From: Bactericera cockerelli | Taxonomy: Eukaryota; Arthropoda; Insecta; Hemiptera; Triozidae | DNA: 64,000 nt | Assembly: GCA_024516035.1 (NCBI GenBank) | Contig: CM044958.1 | Coordinates: 21,253,568 to 21,317,567, forward strand | Direction: 5' to 3' | Shown here: in pieces, positions 1 to 13,322 of the stretch | Position numbering within the stretch: the first letter of the stretch is position 1 | Layout: each line of letters opens with the position of its first letter | The notes under the pieces: generated by a model | Told to the model about the DNA's origin: nothing | Database searches by the model: none | The model's input: the letters and a program-made list of their open reading frames with translations, nothing else | Position numbers and translations under genes: made by a program

Positions 1-194
1 AAGATGGAAAAATATCACACTCCCAAACGAGAGTGAAACTGGGTGTGACAACAATTACAAATGTGGCTCGTCCTTCGGGAGACTGCAAGCTAGCCTGGCT
101 TGTTAAGATTGTCCTGTCTGCTCCTTGTTTACAGTATTCTAGCGATACCAATTTCTTTTGGCCTTAATTAGTTTTTTTATTATTTTTTTTTTAG

Positions 195-3100
195 GTGGTG
201 TTGAATGATCAGATATTTATTGATCAATGGCAAGCGTTTTTACAGAATCTGTCCAATGAGCCACAACACACCATCAACTGTCTTGGACTTGCCATGCATC
301 ATGTAGGTACAGCAATTATTTAGATTTTAGAGTGTCCCAGGAACAGAGCAAATAATTTAAAGGTAGGTCCGTTACCTCTTTGACTGTCAAACAAGCTGAA
401 GTTGCAGTGGGACATTTTGCTTTGTTCAAGAGTTATTGCCATATATCTGTTTTTCTCACAGGTAAAGAGATCGCTTGGATTGTTGTACGACTACGTTTTG
501 ATGAAATTATGACCATTAGGTAATGTGTGTGTACATGTATAGCAAGTTAAGTAAAACTATCCTAGTACATAGGACTCATCTCACCTGTGTTCCGTGGTAG
601 AAAGAGTAAACATCTCGCTTCTACTTACATAGAGTATGCATAATTTCAATACTTTAAGGGCGGAATCAATAGACAACATCAATAACTTAAGTTGTTGGTA
701 AGTGTCGATTTTCCCTATCTTACACAGTACGCAATCCGTGACTTAACGCCACAGAGGTATTGCAAAAACATCTATTAATTCCGCCCTAAATATAAATTGG
801 ACCCAAACAAATGGACTAAATGGACAATAACAAACTCTTCAGCTGTCCAACATATAACTTAGATCCCTTGTTAAATTCACCAATTATTACAGCCATGAAA
901 ACATACAATGACTTAGCCGACATCGTGATAAAATAAATTAAGATAAGATAAGATTTATTTGTAATAAATTAATATATTTTTACAAAATAAATATTAATTT
1001 ATAGTGAATATTGTTATTGATAATATTATTACTGTAGTCACCGTGGCAGAGTGAGTTAGCGCGCTAGGCATTGCACGCACGGTGACCTGGGTTCGATCCC
1101 CAGCAGGGCAGGAATTTATCTGCTCTGTACTTGGATGTTCGGGGTCCACTTATATCTCGTGAGGAAAAATCAGTAGTTACTTGTATGAGTAACGACCAGT
1201 GGCGGCATTACCAGAGTAAAAAGAAATGAATGTAGTAGAATAATTCGAAAAGTAAAGGAGGCTCTTAGTAATGCTGCGCTACCCACAAAAATTGTGAAGA
1301 GGCCTTGAGCTTCACCACAAATAAAACCATACATACATAATATTATTACTTCCAATCAATTCTTCAGCATATCATTAGTGAGTGGAGAAAAGAACTGGGA
1401 ATCTCGACTGATGGATTTCACATGGAATTGCGCATTATCAGAGCAAGAGTATACAATTATGAACCCATTCTACAGTTAAAGAACTTCAAAACCCAGCATC
1501 ATGGTATGATGTTCATAATTATTAATTGAGACAGAATAATTAAGATAAAATCTGGCACACTCTTTCAGTCGCCATGAAATGGTTACACAACAGTGAAAAT
1601 TTGATGTGTTAACCAATCTTGAAATCAAAAGTCCTAAAAATTGCTGTAACTACCGTTGCTGCTTTAATCTTAAGAGGAATTCGTAAACAGTCAAGAAACA
1701 AGAGCCGCTCTCTTAAATAAAGCTAGATAAACTTTATCTATCAACAGTAAAGTTGTAATTATTTGCTAGAGAGACCTAAAAAGAAACAATTTTATCATTT
1801 AATTACCTCTTCTGGTTGCAGTGGTCGTTTACAAACTTTTCACTAAAAAATTGTACCCTAACGGCCGAGTACATCCGTAAACACGTTCTCAGTTTGATTT
1901 ATTTTTTACATTTCTTTAAACAGGAAAGTTGGTAGCAGTTCGTGGCACAATCATTCGTGTGAGTAATGCGAAACTCCTCTGCAGTCATCTAGCTTTCTCT
2001 TGCATCTCCTGTCAAAGTGAGCAGGTAAGAAAATGTTTACGATTCTGATAAATAAACAACATTCAACAATCAAATTCTCCAGGACAGAATTCAGAGTTTT
2101 CGGCATTATTCATTTTACCATTGAATTTTAAATCAGTTAAAATAGAGAAAAAGTACGAGGTGTCTATTGAACCTGCGTCTAAATCTTTCTCTTAAAAAAA
2201 AAAAAAACGCTACAACTTAAGAACCGCAAGTCAGATTAAGCTAAAACTTTGCATGGTTACTAATGACTCTCTGATTGCGCTCATGCGCTATATAAAAAAA
2301 TCCATTTTACAAAAGTTGAGCTTTTAAGTGAGCTTTTTCAAATTCGGTCTATCTTGCGAAGTACAAGTCCGATTGACCTGAAATTTTAATATGGTTCTTA
2401 TTGGCAGTGTATAAAACGTTTTAAGCTTTTCGAAATGTCCATTTTCTAAAAGTTGAGCTTTTTCACACTCAAATCTGACCGTCCCAATAGATCTCTGAAA
2501 TGTGTACTCTTTGAACTGAACCTTTCTCAACAACCTGCCATATTTTTTTTTATTCTTATTTCGTTAATTTCCTCCTGTTACCTTCAGGTGGTGCGTCAAG
2601 GAGACGGTAAGCACACCACACCAGGCTCCTGTATAAACTCTTCCTGTAAGAGTCGCACTTTCAATCCGCTGAGGTCTTCCTCCTCTACACACACCTTGCA
2701 GTGGCAGACTGTCAGGCTACAGGAGATACTAGCTGATAATCAGGTAAATTGAACACATTTATTTAATTTTTTTGATAATGTGTTCCAAGAGATGTGCTTC
2801 AAGTCAGGCAACGCCCAGCCAGGATTTTTGTATGACCAATCTAAAAAAACACTCGTGATACTGGCTATTACTGACGTAATCTAGGCTGCATTAGGGTAAT
2901 GTGACTCAGGCCTGCATTAGGATAATGTGACTAACTGGTTTGTCAGTTTTTTTTTTTTTTTTGTAAATGAATGCTAAAACTCTCGTTTCGAATAATCTGA
3001 TAAAGAGATGTTACGCAAAAAAAAAAAAAAAAAAAAAAAAAAAAGTGAAGTGCACGTGCTCCTGATTTTCTCAAGTCTAAATACAAAGATTTTAGTATTT

Positions 3101-6100
3101 AACTGTAAAGAGTTCAATTTACTATTTAACTCTAAAGAAGTATACTAAATAAGTTTGATTGCCGCCCAAACATGAGGTTGAAATGTGTTCTTGGTTCTGG
3201 ATTGGTTGGTTTTTCCCATTCTGTTTTTTTTTTCATTTCGGTTATAAAATTGAATGTTCCTCTGTCTGTAGTTAAAAATCTGTTAAAAAAGCTTTAAGTA
3301 AAATAATAGCCGTTGTAATGTTGGCGAATTCGGCAAAATTCTTTGTGAATGCACGCAAAATAAATAGGGGGACTATTACACTGTAGGCGCGAACATTATT
3401 AACGAAAAAGAAAGAAATAAATGTTGATACAAACAAAATGACACTTACTTGCATACTTGCATAATATTAGCATGATTGGTTTAAGTACAGGCGCAGTTAA
3501 AGGCCAAGGCAATCTTTTTCACTGAACCCGCTCTATAAGCCGTTTTTTCTTTTAACCAAACGGAATAAAATGAACCAAACTGGAAGTCTTTTTTTTTTTT
3601 TTTTTCTTTTGTCATTTTTCTTTTGAAAGAGGAAAAATTTCCACTTCCAAAGTTAACCAAAATGGAAGTAGAAAATTCTTGCTTTCCAGTTCTTTTATAG
3701 GTTAAGTCCATTGTTTATCTTTAAAAGTACCGAAACGCATTTTTCTTTCACGAATATGGTGAAGTTGACCTTGGAATAAAATGGAAATATTTGGAAATAT
3801 CGAACCTGGAATTTTTTTTAAATCCAAAAGAAAAATAGGCCTTTAGTATAAGTACTTTGCTTGGGGAAGGAATTTTTCTATCGCATGAAAATATTTGTGT
3901 TTTTTTATTTTATATTTCCAGGGAGAGGGAGGCCGAGTGCCTCGGACAGTTGAGTGTGAACTCACGGAAGACTTGGTGGAGTCTTGCGTCCCAGGCGATA
4001 TAGTTACTGTCACCGGTGTAGTTAAGGTAACTTGTGAGTCAGAGGTTGTATTATTATTATTATAGAAAGCTTTATTAGGTAGAACAAAAAATATATACAG
4101 TAGAATACAATGAAATATAAAAAAAAACAAAAAGATTAAGCAAATATACAAAAAAAAAAGAGTATGAAGTTAATGTCCTACCTAAAGGGTGGGGTTATTG
4201 CCTGTGGCAATCTCTTCTACCCAACCCTTTTTGTAGTTTTTTTAGGGTCAAGAGCACGTTGTCTTTTTAGAAACGACCGCCCAGAAACCCAAGTAAATGA
4301 TTCAAATTTTTTCATAGACAAGACTGAATGTTCCGGCTGAATGTTTGAACTTTCTGTGAAGTGTTAAACGCTTCTGTGAAAAGTCCTGAGGAAGAATTGT
4401 TCTGTGACCAGATCAATTTAGATTGAAGTAAGAAATGGAGTAAGAAACCCAGAAGTAAGAAACCCAGAAAGGAATGGAGCACGGCTGCCTATGGAGATGC
4501 AGATTGCACGATATATCGGGGTACTCATAGCAAGTGCACGATCCACCTTCCATAATCCTATAGCCTCTCCCGTACATGATAGCTCGTGGATTGGGGCTGG
4601 GTGGTGTACTTAGCTTGCCTGGGGGTGGATGGTGCACGGTGGGGAATAGTCTTATTTATTTAGAAACTCTTTATTAGTAGAACATATACTCGTATACAGA
4701 CAAATAATGGTAAAAATTAAATATAAAAATTGACAATATTAATAATATGTATAAACAAGAAAAAAATAAAATAAATATATACATATATCCTAACTAAAGG
4801 GCGGGGTTATTGCGTATGACAATCTCTTCCACCCAACCCTTATCTCTTCCACCCAACCCTTATATTATAAGGGTTGGGTGGTGGAGTAGATTTCTAAGCA
4901 ACAACCTCACTCCGGTGAGTGTCGACGAGACGACCTGGACGGGATAAGGGCGGAAGACCGGGTACCGGTGGCAACACCAAAGTCCAGTAAGGTTTGTTCT
5001 CCGAGACAAGACTGAAAAATTGAATGCTGACTAGAGTTTCTCAATGTCTAGCCATAGAATGTTTAGCTCTCATGTTTTTGACTTTTGTTTTATTATATTA
5101 AACAAGACTACCATGGTACGTAATACAAGATAATTTGCACCATTGGTTTTTGAATATTAGAAAAGCCTTTCATTCTTTTAAAAGTATAATTTTAAATTAT
5201 CTACATAGTTTCAATTCCTTCCCTTGATTTTGAAACTGTCCACTTTTTCCTTTTCCCCTACAACTGCTGGATTAATAGCACCCTTTTGTTCTAACGGGCC
5301 AGTATAGTGTCTATTATTATTATTATTATCAACCCTCTCCCCCGATTTCCAGAAAGCGGAAGAAAGCACAGCATTGAGAAAGAGTAGTGCAGGAGCTAAC
5401 ATGTGCACTCTATTCATAGATACAGTTAGCATCGTGAATAACAAGAATAATTCCATATCTGGCAAGGGAAGTGGACATTTGGGAGTTGAGTTCAAAACCC
5501 AAGACTACTATGCCATCCAGGTAAAATAATAAAATAAAAATATACAATTATGTATCCCAATACCTACATGCTTTTGAAAAATAATTTTATGCAACTTTAA
5601 TGAAACATTTAATTTTTAAAAAAAGTAATTGTGTGGAACCGCTTTCGCATTACTTCAGAGCAACTTTACCTTTACATCCATTCCATTCCCGAAACGAAAA
5701 ACTCGGTCAGAATTTTCCACTCCAGCTGGGATTCGAACCCGCAACCTCTGGGTCAGTAACCAATGCTCTTAACCACTGAGCCACGGAGGTCAGCTAGAAA
5801 GAACATAATTCTTTTAAAAGAAATAGGCTCGACTTTACATGTTAATGTACCTAGACACAAACGAAAGGTAAACCCCAAAAAAATAATCCAATAGTACCTA
5901 CGTAATACATTGTACCTTTTTTCTGAATAAAAGTTTCTTTTGTTGTACCTTTCAAATCTGTCGAACACGTGATGTACCAAAACAATGGTGTACATAACAA
6001 AACAAAAATAGAAAAGATTCGATTCTTTTGTTCTACCATCAATAACTTTTTAGTATCAATAACTATAACATCCCGAAAAGTACAACAGTACTTCATGGAG

Positions 6101-9100
6101 CTGTAATGGAATTGAAATGTGTATGAAAATAAATAAAGATACTTATTATTATTATTATTAGTCATTGTCTCTAAAAGTGAAGCATTCTTTCATCAGGATA
6201 TTCAAGCTGAGCCCAACCTATTCAAGCTTTTAGTGAACTCCCTAAGCCCCAGCATATTCGGCCAGGAAATGGTGAAGGCTGGACTCCTGCTGGCCCTGTT
6301 TGGTGGTTACCAGGGTCCTCACGCGAGCAGGGGAGACATTCACGTGCTGGTGGTAGGGGACCCAGGGCTGGGCAAGTCTCAGATGCTGCACGCCTGCTGT
6401 GCTGTATCCCCTAGAGGTAAGACTGGTTCTAAAATAATACACTACTAACCTTGAAAAGAAACATGCAGAAAAAATAGAGAAGTACATACCATTGGCCGAA
6501 GAAATAAAACAGATGTGGAAACAAAAAAACCGTCCAAGTTATCCCAGTCATCATTTCATCCACTGGAGTCATACCAAAGAAGCTACACGACAGCCTAAAG
6601 ATCCTGGAGTTGAACAAAAACATGTACATCCAAATGCAGAAGAGTGTGATCATCAACACCTGTTCCATTGTTCGGAGATTCCTAAATGACATTTAAATGA
6701 AGATACCGACTTTGGTAACCACCTGCCAGTGTCTTCCAAAACCAGCAGATAGAAGGAGAGGATATCAGCTGAGAACCCCTGCCATAATAATAATAATATC
6801 GCCTTATTTATACTGCCCGATTAGGACTATTAAAGTCCCATTATTCCAGCAGTAAGTCCAAGACATATTATTATGTGGTAAAAATCCCAAATGGGAGGAT
6901 AACTTGTCATGTCCCGGCTGGGTTTCGAACCCACGACCTCTGGATTCACAGAGTGCCGCCTTACCGGGACAGACAATTTATACTGCTCGACTAGGACTTA
7001 TGAGTCCCATTATTCCAGTAGTAAGCTGAAGACGTACTATTATATGGTCAAAATCCCAATTGGGAGTATAACTTGTCACGTCCCGTTAGTCCCGGCTGAG
7101 TTTCAAAACGCGACCTCTGATTAGACAGACGCCTTGACCACTGCCCTACCGGAAAAGACAATGTTCTGCTCCTGAATTGAACTGTATGTCTTTGTACGTA
7201 GTGTTACATTAAACAAAAATACCTGAATTATTTTAGCCTGGCATATACTACCGACCTCAGTAGCTTGATCGATAAGGCGGCGGACTTGTAACCGGGAGGT
7301 CGGTGGTTCAAGTCCCGGTTTCAGCGTAGATTTAGTAAAGCGAGTTTGAGTAGTTGTGATATCAAAAGTGATTAGCACAAATATGATAACTTTTTTTTTT
7401 ACTACTTTTGATTATTTTTCAACAGTTCTTGATGTTTCTTCTCAGGTGTTTATGTTTGTGGTAACACCAGTACTACCTCAGGACTTACGGTGACCTTATC
7501 AAGAGAAGGAGGAGGAGACTTTGCTTTAGAGGCGGGAGCTTTGGTACTAGCAGATCAAGGGGTGTGCTGTATTGATGAGTTCGACAAAATGAGTGCTCAG
7601 CACCAGGTAATTTTGCCCTCGGATAATTCAATCTAGTTATAGCAGCACCAGGTAAAATCGCAAGGTTATCATATTTGTTTTATTCACTTTCGTGATGTCA
7701 CAATTATTCAAACTAACACTGCTAAATTTCTACCGCACTTGGGTCTCGATTCTCAACCTCTAGATTTCATGTCCGGCGCCTAATCGATCAACCTACTGAG
7801 GTCGGTATTTCAACCCTTGATGCTACAAAGAATTTTTTGATTTTATTTAATTACCCATTAAAAATTATGACACAATAACACAAACAGTAAAGACTTTACA
7901 TCAAGTCTTTACTATTTTTTTAGAACACCTAATTGAAAAAAAAAACTTGAAATCTGTAGGTCGCTGGTTTGAGTCACAAGTATGGCGACTTGTAGTAAGT
8001 TGGGATTGCGTAATTATGACATGATTCTGGTGAATAAACCACATATCATAACTCATAATCGACAGTCAACTTCGTTAGCTAGACTAAGGTGAGGAAAATT
8101 GAGGTAGTTGTAGAGTGGGCAACGGTCAGTGGCGGCATTAAGAGATTGATATTGGACAATAATAACAGTAATAATAACTTTTTACTGACAAGAATAATAT
8201 TGACAAAGGGCGTGATTATTGCCTGAGGCAATCTCTGTCATCAAACCCATAATGATGGTTGATGCTCGGTTGAAGATTTGATGCATTAGCATTAGTTCTC
8301 GTAATGTCGATGCTACCCACAAAAATTGTGACAATAACATAAATAACTGGCTCTTGTCCTTTTTATAACCGATTGCAGGCGCTACTGGAAGCTATGGAGC
8401 AGCAGAGCATCAGCATTGCCAAGGCCAGCGTGGTGTGTTCCCTGCCCGCCAGGACATCTGTTCTGGCAGCCGCTAATCCTGTGGGCGGGCACTATAATCG
8501 AGCCAAGACAGTGGCAGAGAACCTCAGGATGGGTCAGGCGTTGCTGTCAAGATTCGATCTCGTGTTCATCTTGCTGGACAATCCGGATGAGGTGATATGC
8601 CGGACTAATACAGATTGTTCGTGCAGTAGTCACCGTGAACAATTGAGTTAGCGCGCTAGGCATTGCACGCATGGTGACCTGGCTTCGAATCCCTGCGGTG
8701 AAGGATTTTTTCTGCTCTGTACTTGAATATACAAGGTCCACTCGTACCTCTTGAGAACAAATGAGTAGCTGGTTTAATGTGAGCAGCGACGAAGTTTAGA
8801 CGAAACTATGATATTGGGATATTGAAAACGCAAAAACTCTCGGTTGTGGCTAATGATAGAAAACTAATGATAGAAATTTCTAATATTAGAAATCGGAAGT
8901 ATTGTGTTTGTTAAAAAAAAACAAATATTTTTTGTTCCGATTTCAATTTTTTTCATATTTCTGGACGTTTCATAACCTCCTGAGCAACTTTGATTTTGTG
9001 TCTGTCCATCGGTCTGTTTTCTAAAAAAAATGTTTAAAATAGTAATTTTTTTAAAAAATAAAAACATTTACCATATAAAACAAATTTGAAGAAAAATTCG

Positions 9101-11519
9101 GTTAAGTAGTTTTTGAGATACAAGTGATTTAGTATAAAATCTCTAAATTGCCAAGTGTGAACCAATCACGAGGAAGTATTGTGTTCATAATTGGCAAATT
9201 CCACAAGTCTGACTGGGGGAATATAAACAGGGAGTAGACCAGTAGTCTGGCTGGGGGACTATAAACAGGAAGTAGACCAGCAGTCTGCCTGGGGGACTAT
9301 AAATAGGGAGTAGACCAGCATTGGCTTGATTCTGGGGGCCCTTGTCAATTATTAGCCTCCTTGTAAACACAGTAGTAGAAGTGCTGAGTCATTCCTCCAC
9401 TGTCTGGCTACCATCGTTCACGATGACGCCACCCTATGATGATGAATTGGCATTGTATTTTTTTTTTTAATAAAAGCAACGAAAAAAAGAAAGTTTCCAC
9501 AAAGGAAAGGGACTTTCCATTTCTGTGCTTTTTTCCCAAGGTAACCCATCTTCATGTTGTGATCATTTCAGCATTTGGACACTCTCTTGTCTGAGCATGT
9601 CATGGCGTCACTGTCCGGATTCCAACCAAACAAGCCTGCGCTGCAGACTCAAGTCTTCACTCACAATCCCGACGTCTCTCTCTTTGACATACCTCTGAGG
9701 TGAGGAACACTTCTATGTACCAGGGTGCAATAGTTCTAAATAATGTACCCAGCACATAGAAATTTCTTTCAGGAAAGACCCCCAGAAATAATGTAATGTT
9801 TTTTTTCGAAATGTGGCTATAACTGTGATCTGCACTTTTTTTATTCGTTTCTCCCGTTAATTTTACCCCTAAGAGAACCATTACTCTGCACAATTATACA
9901 GGAGTTCCGTAAAGTCTCACCCAGGCCTGGGTTTCTCAGAAGCAACATATGGATATGAGACCATGTATCTCGAGAACGGTATATCCTAGCTCACAGCAAT
10001 TTGTTGCAATGAACTCCTCGTAATGAGGCCTTTAAAGCAATATGCCACTTGACTAACCATTACTTTTAAGATTTTACAGTTGGTACATGCCCAGCCTGAC
10101 TGTGGCCGTGTTGGCATTTTTTTAAAAAAATTAATCCCCTAAACAATTTGGGTTTTTTGAAATTTTGAGTCATTTCCAAGAAACCCAGGCCTGGGTGAGG
10201 CTTTATGGAAGCTCTGTCTGTATAATTGGGAACCTTCAATAACAGGGAATAGACACAAAAGTGTGATTTACAGGTTAATTTCCTATGGTGCGTTAAAAAA
10301 GTATACACTCTGTATAAGTTGAATCCGAATTCACGTTATGGCGTGTTCTTATTTTCCAGTGAGAGGCTCAAAGCAGGACCGTTAGAAGATTTGCCCCTCA
10401 TTCCAGCCCCTCTCCTGCACAAGTATATTGCCTACGCCAGGAAGTATGTGTCCAAGCCTGAGCTGTCCACAGAGGCTGCCATTCTTCTGCAAGAGTTCTA
10501 TCTGAAGATGAGAAACCATCACCATAGTGTGGACGCCACCCCTGTAACTACCAGGCAGTTGGAGTCTCTCATCAGACTAACCCAGGTACATACATACATA
10601 TCAACAATCGTTTTATCCTAAGGGACAGGTGATTATTCAGATAAAAGAACATAAATACATATGAACAATCGTTTTATTCTAAGGGACAGGTAATTCTTCA
10701 GATAAACCTATTTTAAGTAAATGAAATATACTACATTTGTTAGGCACATACACAATACAGGGTGTCCCTAAAAACATAGTGAACCTTTCAACGATGTTTA
10801 GTAGAACTAAAGTAAAGGTCAATTTGCTCTATAAACAATATAAACATGTGTGCGGAAATAAACCTTAACGGAGCTAGAAACACCCAAAAGTGGTACCTAA
10901 TACTCTTACATTACATATTTACTGGGGGTCTTTTCTACATATAGAAGAAATTCCTGTGTGCTGCGTCCATTATTTAGAACTATTGCACCCAATACCTAAT
11001 ACTCTTACTTGAAAATTTAATTCTTATGAGATTGATTTATTTTTTGCATGATCAACATGTTGATCGACACGCTCAACACCGGTGGGGACGGGGCCTTACG
11101 CTTAAACTATACATATAAAGTCCATTATTCCGTCAGGCCCGTGCTAAGTGTGAGTTGAGGGAACTTGCGAGTCGGCAAGATGCGCAGGATGTGATCGACA
11201 TTATGAAGTGGAGCATGATAGATACTCCCTGGATGGGGCAGGGACAGTAGACTTCACTCGATCTCAGCATGGCTCAGGATTCAGCTCAAAAAGTAACGTA
11301 AGTAAAAAGCTAGGGCGCAATGAATACCGAATAAAAAATGGGGTTCGAATTCCGTTCAAAATCTAGAATTTATCAAAATAGAACAGCTATTGAGACAGTC
11401 TAATTTCAATTGTTTTCTTTGTATGAATTTTTTTTTCTCTTATGCTTTCATTAGAATCACATTTTTTTAATAATACCGGGTGTACCGGTTCATTTATTAA
11501 CGAGCATCAGAGCTCTTTG

Positions 11520-11551
<32 letters not shown>

Positions 11552-12611
11552 GAATTGTGCTTTATTTGTACATAATTTCATAACAATAACATAATAAAGA
11601 ACAAAGTACTTAAAATTAATAAAAATAATATAATAATATGAGTATGCACTATACTATCACACTAAGGTACCTGGAGAACCAGGCACCTTGTTTTGTGATA
11701 GTAGAGTTGCTTGGGATGTAATTTTACCTATTCTGTTTGGAATGTAAATTTACCTACATAGTTCTTTTTTTAAAATTATATAATTATTCATAGAATTATA
11801 AATAAATAAAAAACATGATTTTAATTTATTGTTGTGTTTTTGTTTTCGTTCTCTGCCATCCATTTTTTAAGCAAGTTTTTAAATTTTATTTTGTCATGTT
11901 CCTCTTTGATTTCGGTGGGTAATTGTTCAAATGCTTTAACTCCTAAATATTTTATAGATTTTTGTCCTTTACTTGTCTTCATACGCGGTATCACAGGGTT
12001 TTTCCTTCTCAATTGGTATTGGTGATCTTTATATGTTACTAGAGAGTTTTTTTGTACGTATGTACAGACATTTTTAAAAAAGAGGTTATTTATATTTTGT
12101 AATTTTGAAATTTGATATAATTTTTTACTTGTACAATATAACAATATTTATAACAAAAATCAATCGAGTTACAAAAAAAAAAAAAACGCAACACATACAT
12201 ACATGGTAAATGGTAATTGAAAGACAGTGGTAAATGGTAATTTTTGATAAAACATCGATCGACCTCAGTAGCTCCATGAATAAAGCGCTGAACTCGTAAC
12301 TTGTTGGTCAGTGGTTCGAGTCCGAAGTCCGGCGAAAAATTATTAAGGTGAGTTTGAGTAAAAAGGTTCAACACAAATAATTATAACAACTCGTGTTAAA
12401 ATTTCAGGCTAAGAAATTCATCTCAGTACTCCAAAGGAAAGCGGAGGTACAAGCCCGTTCTGTTTTCACAATACCCGAACTCAAGCAGTTGGCCACCTCT
12501 GCCAATATTCCTGTGGATAATTTCTTCACATTCCTAACTTCACTCAATGATCAAGGATTCCTACTGAAGAAAGGGAAGCAGCTATACCAGTTAATGACAG
12601 TGGATTATTGA
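195..12611 (+). CDS. MCM8: MCM8 DNA helicase, 3' 13 exons (5' end outside window)
   Basis: MCM8 is a nuclear AAA+ helicase that works with MCM9 in homologous recombination and crosslink repair. Exons read here: 195-302, 1368-1503, 1924-2024, 2588-2743, 3922-4026, 5353-5520, 6197-6416, 7446-7606, 8379-8591, 9572-9699, 10360-10585, 11137-11297, 12408-12611 (stop TGA 12609-12611), about 695 codons. The order of motifs is typical: zinc-finger cysteines (CISC in exon 3, CINSSC in exon 4), Walker A GDPGLGKS (exon 7), Walker B IDEFDKM (exon 8), sensor-1 AAANP and arginine finger LLSRFD (exon 9), and a C-terminal winged-helix region ending [11 protein letters not shown]. All junction phases agree except in exon 12, where one base appears missing near 11228-11235: the frame hits TAG at 11248-11250, while the conserved [10 protein letters not shown] continues in the next frame. 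Exon 9 uses a weak donor (GTGATA). The MCM8 identity is confident because of the exon-by-exon match; whether this allele is functional is open. Confidence 0.93.
658..786. mobile_element. 129-bp Harbinger-like MITE
   Basis: Inverted ends GGGCGGAATcAATAGAC / complement, 129 bases, flanked by TAA at 655-657 and 787-789. TAA target duplication fits PIF/Harbinger. In MCM8 intron 1. Confidence 0.8.
1034..1337 (+). mobile_element. tRNA-derived SINE, family 1, full copy
   Basis: tRNA-like head with B box GGTTCGATCCC, a unique body (GTACTTGGATGTTCGGGGTC) and a (CATA)n tail. Flanked by a perfect 13-base duplication TAATATTATTACT (1021-1033, 1338-1350). Confidence 0.85.
6440..6696 (+). pseudogene. LINE ORF2 C-terminal relic in MCM8 intron 7
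   Basis: Starting about 24 bases after the exon 7 donor, a frame reads [17 protein letters not shown] and, after a one-base shift, [18 protein letters not shown] through IVRRFLND to TAA at 6694-6696. This matches, from memory, the conserved tail of insect non-LTR retrotransposon polyproteins. It is broken by the frameshift. Confidence 0.65.
6785..7163 (-). mobile_element. Two adjacent tRNA-derived SINEs, family 3
   Basis: Two reverse copies in tandem (about 6785-6975 and 6976-7163). Heads keep pairing ends (GTCCCGG / CCGGGAC) and GGTTCGAAACC-type B boxes; bodies include GGACTTATGAGTCCCATTAT. Confidence 0.7.
7245..7388 (+). mobile_element. tRNA-derived SINE, family 2
   Basis: Head GACCTCAGTAGCTTGATCGA with B box GGTTCAAGTCC, then a short body ending ACAAATATGATAAC. 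In MCM8 intron 7. Confidence 0.75.
8622..8830 (+). mobile_element. tRNA-derived SINE, family 1
   Basis: Copy beginning about 30 bases after the MCM8 exon 9 donor; head and body match the family, 3' part diverged. Confidence 0.7.
9197..9444 (+). mobile_element. VNTR retroelement, copy with three units
   Basis: Same family as 46719-47079, with three 38-base units then the shared 3' body ending in ATGATGATG. Flanked by AATTGGCA at 9189-9196 and 9445-9452. The host sequence is itself a dispersed repeat whose uninterrupted form is seen at about 57170-57245, which supports the insertion boundaries. In MCM8 intron 9. Confidence 0.8.
11519..12144 (-). pseudogene. LINE 3' fragment in MCM8 intron 12
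   Basis: On the minus strand a 107-codon frame ends in a block ([22 protein letters not shown]) typical of the extreme C-terminus of non-LTR retrotransposon ORF2. Its 3' UTR runs to a T-run at 11519-11546, which is the poly(A) tail on the minus strand. Truncated at its 5' end. Confidence 0.65.
12258..12391 (+). mobile_element. tRNA-derived SINE, family 2, next to MCM8 exon 13
   Basis: Diverged copy with B box GGTTCGAGTCC, ending about 16 bases before exon 13 (12408). Confidence 0.7.
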
Positions 12612-13316
12612 GTGCCAATTTCATGCTACATGGAAACACCACAATATCTTTCAAAGGGCTTACAAAGTAAGTTTGAAATTTTGCAAGGTAAACTGGGTAA
12701 TAAAAACCCTCTTTTGGAGTGGTGCCAATTTTTCGGGCCGGCGCCCATGTCGCAAAACATTTTTGAAAATGTCTTAATTACAAATACATTTGGTAAAAAT
12801 TCCATATTTTTATTATTTACCGTTTGCAAATGGCGACCAAAATACTTTTGCCATTAATTGCACAAAATTGGCTGCCATTTTCAAACGTCAATTAATAGAA
12901 AGCTGAACTTTGTACTATAGTATTTGTAAATAATATATATTTAAAAATTCCATCTTAAGAAGTTATAAATTAACTTAACCTGCCTTGACCCCTGCATAGG
13001 GGCCGGCCCTGAAAGTTGGTTGTACTAAAAAAAAAAAAATATTTAACTTGAATTAACCTGAGAAATACTTCAGTATAAATTTGTGCTTTCTATTGTTTGG
13101 CGTTTGAGAATGGTGTCCAATTTTCTGCAATTAGTGAGAAGAGACCCTAAAGGGTATGTAAGTAGGAGGCTATGTACCATTTGTACCACCTATATCTATG
13201 TATATAAAAAAGTAAGAAATTCATTATGTACAAATACTCTACTATAATCTTCTTGTATTTTTGTAAACTTTGTACTATAATTTTTCATCTGTACAATCTT
13301 CTGTGTAATTATTTGT

Positions 13317-13322
13317 AATAAA
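13317..13322 (+). terminator. Likely poly(A) signal of MCM8
   Basis: AATAAA lies about 700 bases past the MCM8 stop codon, with a second AATAAA at 13354-13359. Nothing else gene-like lies between the stop and this point, so 12612 to about 13380 is best read as 3' UTR. Cleavage site not determined. Confidence 0.45.
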
